From: Bacteroides sp. UBA7335
GTDB taxonomy: Bacteria > Bacteroidota > Bacteroidia > Bacteroidales > Bacteroidaceae
DNA length: 21,040 nt
Assembly: GCA_002471185.1 (NCBI GenBank)
Contig: DKPL01000067.1
Location: 1-21,040, forward strand
Reading direction: 5' to 3'
A program made the position numbers and the translations under genes. Of the stretch, positions 17,459 to 21,040 are shown in pieces. Position 1 is the stretch's first letter; every line of letters begins with the position of its first letter. The notes under the pieces are model-generated. The model saw only the letters and a program-made list of their open reading frames with translations. It was not told where the DNA came from and did no database searches.

Positions 17459-17467
17459 GCAAAATTA
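17459..17467 (-). promoter_or_regulatory. purM: Bacteroidetes -7 box (TAATTTTGC) for purM and the leftward operon
   Basis: On the minus strand TAATTTTGC matches the Bacteroidetes -7 consensus TAnnTTTG at every fixed position. It implies a transcription start near 17452, about 20 nt before the purM ATG. The -33 region (roughly 17487-17496) is T-rich (TTTCATTTTAT) but lacks a clear TTG. This is the only strong box of this type I found at the head of the block, and it lies in the divergent purM-lutA gap. Confidence 0.6.
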
Positions 17468-17617
17468 CTCTTTTTGTAGCATATAATAAAATGAAACTTA
17501 ATCTTTCATAGTCTATTATTGCCTAAACTTTATTGCTTTTAAACTAAATCTCTCCAAGACTTGTTTCTAATAATTAAAAATGTCTTGTAGTATTTATAAC
17601 TTTAATAACCTTAGAAA

Positions 17618-18358
17618 ATGAAAGTTGGATATTTTGTGCCTTGTTACATTGATGCCCTTGCCCCTCAAGCTGCCATATCTACCTATAAATTGCTTCAGCG
17701 CTTTGATATTGATGTTCGTTTCATAGAAAGAGCTGCTTGTTGTGGTTTGCCTTTGTATGATATGGGATATCGAAAGAAAACCTGTATGATGGAAAAAGAT
17801 GTGGCTCCTTTGTTTGCCGAGTTCGATTATATTGTGATTCCTTCAGGTATTTGTACTGAACAGTTTCGTACGTTATTCGAAACTGAAGAACTTGGTGAAG
17901 AAACTAAAAAGGTGCGAAACTCAATTTATGATATTGTTGAGTTTTTGCATGATGTTCTTAAAGTAGATAGTTTGCCTTGGGCTCACTTCCCACATAAGGT
18001 TGCTTTGCATAATGGTTGTCATTCGCTTCGCTATCTCAACCATGCTCGTCCAACTGAACTGATGGAGCCTAACTTCTCTAAAACTGAAGATTTATTAAAG
18101 CTAGTTGATGGGTTAGAAGTTGCTTATGCTGAGCGAAGAGATGAGTGTTGTGGATTTGGCGGGACTTTCTCTATTTGGGATCAAAGCTGTTCTGGGCAGA
18201 TGGGAATTGATAAGGTAACCGATTATCAGCGAAATGATTTGCAGTATGTAACTTCTGCTGATTTTTCATGCTTGCTGCATCAACAATGTATTGCCAATAA
18301 ACATGGCATTAATATCAAGACTTATTATATTTTAGAAATACTAAATGGGGACGTTTGA
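17618..18358 (+). CDS. lutA: L-lactate utilisation Fe-S protein LutA (LldE)
   Basis: First component of the LutABC complex, which oxidises L-lactate to pyruvate in the cytoplasm. The 246-aa protein has the two CCG cysteine-rich domains of the GlpC/HdrB-like Fe-S family: C41-C42-G43 in ERAACCGLPL and C177-C178-G179 in DECCGFGGTF, plus the H131-N-G-C134-H135 motif. These cysteines are thought to bind an Fe-S cluster and pass electrons onward. The gene heads the operon; its TGA stop at 18356-18358 lies 2 nt before the lutB ATG. The 187-nt gap to purM holds no promoter box for lutA that I would trust. Confidence 0.92.
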   Translation: MKVGYFVPCYIDALAPQAAISTYKLLQRFDIDVRFIERAACCGLPLYDMGYRKKTCMMEKDVAPLFAEFDYIVIPSGICTEQFRTLFETEELGEETKKVRNSIYDIVEFLHDVLKVDSLPWAHFPHKVALHNGCHSLRYLNHARPTELMEPNFSKTEDLLKLVDGLEVAYAERRDECCGFGGTFSIWDQSCSGQMGIDKVTDYQRNDLQYVTSADFSCLLHQQCIANKHGINIKTYYILEILNGDV

Positions 18359-18360
18359 TT

Positions 18361-19761
18361 ATGAAACAAGTAAATCAAGTAGAAAATGGAGCCAAGTTCT
18401 TGGCCGATACAGCTCATTGGAGAAGTCACGATAAATGTCTTTGGGCTGCTCGAATGCGGCGAGATCAAGTCGCACAGAATATTCCAGAATGGGAAGAAAT
18501 GCGTTTGCTTGCTTCTGATATTAAGCGTCACACGTTGTCTAACCTCGATTATTATCTTGAGGAGTTTGAACGTAATGCTATTGCCAATGGTATTCATGTG
18601 CATTGGGCTATCGATGCCGAAGAGCATAACCAGATTGTTTATGATATTTTTAAAGCTCACAATGTAAAGGTGGTCACTAAAGGTAAATCAATGTTGATGG
18701 ACGAGTGTGGCATGCGTGAATTTATGGGGGAACGAGGTATTGAGATTTTTGAAGCCGACTTGGGCGAACGTATTCAGCAGCTGAGCAACGAAAGGGCCTC
18801 TCATATCGTGATGCCGGCTATTCATAAATTACGTGGTGATGTTGCTAAGTTGTTTGCTAAGCACATGGGTAGCGACCCTAAGAATGACGATCCACACTAC
18901 CTAAATGGAGTGATGCGCAAGGATATGAGAAAGAACTATGTAAAGGTTGATGCCGGCATGAGTGGAGCTAACTTTGGTATAGCCGAAACCGGTGGTATTG
19001 TGGTTTGTACAAACGAGGGGAATGCTGATATTAGTGCCAATGTTCCACCACTATATGTAGTAAGTATGGGTATCGAAAAACTTATTCCACGTGCATCAGA
19101 TGTTCCTTTGTTTGTAAGACTACTGTCGCGTAGTGCATTGGGTTTTCATGTTACTCAATACACTTCACACTATCATGGCCCGCGCGAGGGTCAAGAGATG
19201 CATATTGTTATTGTAGACAATGGGAGAGCCGACCGATTGGCTACTCCGGGCTACTCTGAGGTTTTAAAGTGTATACGTTGCTCGGCTTGTTTAAATACTT
19301 GCCCTGTGTTTAGGCGCACCGGTGGTTTGAGTTATGATGCTCCTTATATGGGGCCTATTGGTATTGTGCTAGAGCCGAGTTATGATTTGCACCGTTATGC
19401 TCAGTTGCCTTATGCTTGTACACACTGCGGGTCGTGTGCCAATGTTTGTCCTGTTCATGTTCCTATTCCATCATTGGTGTTCAGGTGGCGAGATATTGTT
19501 GTCGAAAAAGGAGAAGACCAACTGGCTCATCGTTTAGAGATGGATGTCAGCGAAAAGGTTTTGAAAACAGAGTATCGTTTGGTCTGGGCTGAGAAATTCG
19601 CTTTGGCTGCATTGCGTCATATGCCAAAAGGGTTGGCGAACTCTAAACTTAACCCTTGGGCAACAGAACATAGTAATCCTGAGCCTCCTCAACAGACTTT
19701 TAGAGAGTATTACCAACAAGAACAAAAAGATAAAAATGTATCGGATAATCAAACAACATAA
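18361..19761 (+). CDS. lutB: L-lactate utilisation Fe-S protein LutB (LldF)
   Basis: Electron-transfer subunit of LutABC. From ATG 18361 it is 466 aa; I prefer this over an in-frame TTG at 18355 because ATG follows the lutA stop by 2 nt. The N-terminal LUD domain (about 60-290) contains the glycine-rich FGIAETGGIVVCTNEGN. Two 4Fe-4S motifs follow: CIRCSACLNTCP at 304-315 and CTHCGSCANVCP at 353-364, each with the full CxxCxxCxxxCP. The C-terminal region matches the LldF family. The stop lies 3 nt before lutC. It probably passes electrons from lactate to the menaquinone pool, which is inference from the family. Confidence 0.94.
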   Translation: MKQVNQVENGAKFLADTAHWRSHDKCLWAARMRRDQVAQNIPEWEEMRLLASDIKRHTLSNLDYYLEEFERNAIANGIHVHWAIDAEEHNQIVYDIFKAHNVKVVTKGKSMLMDECGMREFMGERGIEIFEADLGERIQQLSNERASHIVMPAIHKLRGDVAKLFAKHMGSDPKNDDPHYLNGVMRKDMRKNYVKVDAGMSGANFGIAETGGIVVCTNEGNADISANVPPLYVVSMGIEKLIPRASDVPLFVRLLSRSALGFHVTQYTSHYHGPREGQEMHIVIVDNGRADRLATPGYSEVLKCIRCSACLNTCPVFRRTGGLSYDAPYMGPIGIVLEPSYDLHRYAQLPYACTHCGSCANVCPVHVPIPSLVFRWRDIVVEKGEDQLAHRLEMDVSEKVLKTEYRLVWAEKFALAALRHMPKGLANSKLNPWATEHSNPEPPQQTFREYYQQEQKDKNVSDNQTT

Positions 19762-19764
19762 GTT

Positions 19765-20379
19765 ATGGCTACTGAAATAAGAAATTCAAGAGAAACGATT
19801 CTCGAAAAGATACGAAATGGTAAGCCTCATTTGCAGAAGTTACCAGATGTTCCTATTTATGGTTATCCTGGTGATTTACAGGAAGGTTTCATTGAACATC
19901 TTACAGCTTTTGATGGTAAGGCTGTTGTATTGGAAAATAGAGCACAAGCCATTGAGTGGTTGAAAACTCAATTTACCGGATTAGATAAATGCATATTTTC
20001 TGCAACGCCCGAATATAAGGGAACTCTTACTGAAGCTGATTTGAAGGATCCTCATGACGCACATAAAGTCGACATTTGTATTGGAGAAGGTGTGCTTGGA
20101 GTGGCTGAGACGGGTTCTGTTTGGGTGACAAATCACTCATTGGGATTGGCTGCTGCTGCTCTTTTATCTACCGATTTGTATCTCCTGCTTGATAAATCAA
20201 CCTTGGTTGATGGGCTTCATGCAGCCTATACAAAGCTCAATTTAAATAAGTGTCAGTATGGCTCTTTTTTTACCGGTCCTTCTGCTACCGCAGATATCGA
20301 AGCCATTCATGTGACAGGAGCGCAGGGAGAAATTAGCTTAACTGTGTTGCTTTATGGTACAGACTTAAATAAAACTTAA
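19765..20379 (+). CDS. lutC: L-lactate utilisation protein LutC (LUD domain)
   Basis: Third subunit of LutABC, 204 aa. It consists of a single LUD (DUF162) domain; the conserved segments ICIGEGVLGVAETGSVWV (about 108-125) and FFTGPSATADIEAIHVTGAQGE (about 169-190) are clear. It has no cysteine cluster motif, as is normal for LutC. It begins 3 nt after lutB and ends 12 nt before the transporter gene. With LutA and LutB it makes the flavin-independent lactate dehydrogenase described in Bacillus subtilis; no regulator of the LutR type is present here. Confidence 0.93.
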   Translation: MATEIRNSRETILEKIRNGKPHLQKLPDVPIYGYPGDLQEGFIEHLTAFDGKAVVLENRAQAIEWLKTQFTGLDKCIFSATPEYKGTLTEADLKDPHDAHKVDICIGEGVLGVAETGSVWVTNHSLGLAAAALLSTDLYLLLDKSTLVDGLHAAYTKLNLNKCQYGSFFTGPSATADIEAIHVTGAQGEISLTVLLYGTDLNKT

Positions 20380-20391
20380 AAACTTGCAACT

Positions 20392-20967
20392 ATGGCAGAA
20401 ACCGAGAAAGTTGGTGTGCAAAAAACAATTAATCCAGATGTTTTAGGATTGTGGTGTTTTGCTTTCGCTACATTTTTAGGAAATGTCTCTTCAATGGGAT
20501 TTTGGGGAGAAACTAGTATGATGATTGGCACAGCTGTGTTTTTGGGCGGTATTGGGCAGATTATAGCCGGATGGTTTTGCAATCAGCGCAACGATTTGTT
20601 TGGCTTGGTTGCCTTTACATGCTTCGGCCTATTTTGGGTTGCCAATGGCATTGAGTCTTTATTTATTGGTGTTGGTTTACTGAAAAGCCCTGCACTTTTA
20701 GAATCTGGTTGGTATCTTTGTTTGTGGAGCATATTCTCTTTTATGTTGATGATGGGAAGTCTGAAAAAAACACGTGTATTGACTGTTACACTTCTTTTTG
20801 TAGTTTTACTTCTTGTTTTTAAAATGCTTGGGGTGTGGTGTAGCTCAAGTATTTTAATTGATTTGGGGTCTATTTGCGGTATTGTAAGTGCGGTGCTAGC
20901 TATGTATATCGCTTTTTACAACTTCATAACTGCCCTTGTTGGTAAGTGTTGGTTACCAATGAGGTAA
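20392..20967 (+). CDS. satP: SatP/YaaH-type acetate/succinate (monocarboxylate) transporter
   Basis: A 191-aa inner-membrane protein of the AceTr (GPR1/FUN34/YaaH) family. The signature NPxPLGL appears as NPDVLGL at residues 14-20, with six hydrophobic segments over about 20-185. E. coli SatP moves acetate and succinate with protons; other members accept related monocarboxylates. Here it is the last gene of the lactate operon, 12 nt after lutC, so lactate import or acetate export are both possible. That assignment is inference from context, and the symbol rests on family membership only. Confidence 0.85.
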   Translation: MAETEKVGVQKTINPDVLGLWCFAFATFLGNVSSMGFWGETSMMIGTAVFLGGIGQIIAGWFCNQRNDLFGLVAFTCFGLFWVANGIESLFIGVGLLKSPALLESGWYLCLWSIFSFMLMMGSLKKTRVLTVTLLFVVLLLVFKMLGVWCSSSILIDLGSICGIVSAVLAMYIAFYNFITALVGKCWLPMR

Positions 20968-20985
20968 GTCTATAGTCTGAAAAAT

Positions 20986-21034
20986 AGAAGGCCGATGAGT
21001 AAAGAACTAATTTAAACTCATCGGCTTTCTGTTT
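20986..21034 (+). terminator. Strong intrinsic terminator of the lut operon
   Basis: A 15-bp stem pairs 20986-21000 (ending GCCGATGAGT) with 21016-21030 (starting ACTCATCGGC), with one G-T pair and a 15-nt loop. The T-rich GTTTT follows. It lies 18 nt after the transporter stop and closes the rightward operon. Confidence 0.85.
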
Positions 21035-21040
21035 TACTGG

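Overview
The window looks like a chromosomal segment of a Bacteroidales (Bacteroidota) bacterium. The evidence is a fused lpxC/fabZ gene, a SusC-like TonB receptor with an N-terminal carboxypeptidase-like domain, a surface lipoprotein with an acidic motif after the lipobox cysteine, almost no Shine-Dalgarno sequences, and a TAnnTTTG-type -7 box ahead of purM. I cannot fix the genus from the sequence alone.

Layout. Positions 1-589 hold the terminator of an upstream gene and a long AT-rich leader with a degenerate 22-nt tandem repeat. Positions 590-5645 (+) carry a three-gene operon (TonB receptor, DUF4374 surface lipoprotein, PepSY-TM membrane protein) that matches the architecture of the Bacteroides xenosiderophore-utilisation system XusABC. 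A hairpin terminator separates it from a long leftward block (17430 down to 5737): purM, a 67-aa membrane protein, prfA, pyrF, an HD-domain phosphohydrolase, lpxD, lpxC/fabZ, lpxA, a pRiA4b ORF-3-like acidic protein, miaA, and a TPR sensor histidine kinase. The gene pairs are tightly packed except at 12757-12854, 9472-9546 and 8848-8907, and the last of these holds a perfect 38-bp palindrome. Rightward again, 17618-20967 carries lutA-lutB-lutC and a SatP/YaaH-family monocarboxylate transporter, closed by a strong terminator.

How the genes work together. The left operon would capture ferric siderophores made by other bacteria: XusB at the surface, XusA across the outer membrane, XusC in the inner membrane. 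The central block mixes purine and pyrimidine synthesis, translation termination, tRNA modification and the first steps of lipid A synthesis (LpxA, LpxC, LpxD) with FabZ of fatty-acid synthesis. The right operon would oxidise L-lactate to pyruvate and move small carboxylates across the inner membrane. Most of this is core genome or a known accessory system. I did not find a convincing undescribed multi-gene system. The less ordinary items are the perfect palindrome before miaA, the tandem repeat ahead of xusA, a GC-rich low-complexity insert in XusC, a hairpin-T tract pointing against the lpx operon, and a sensor kinase without a partner regulator.
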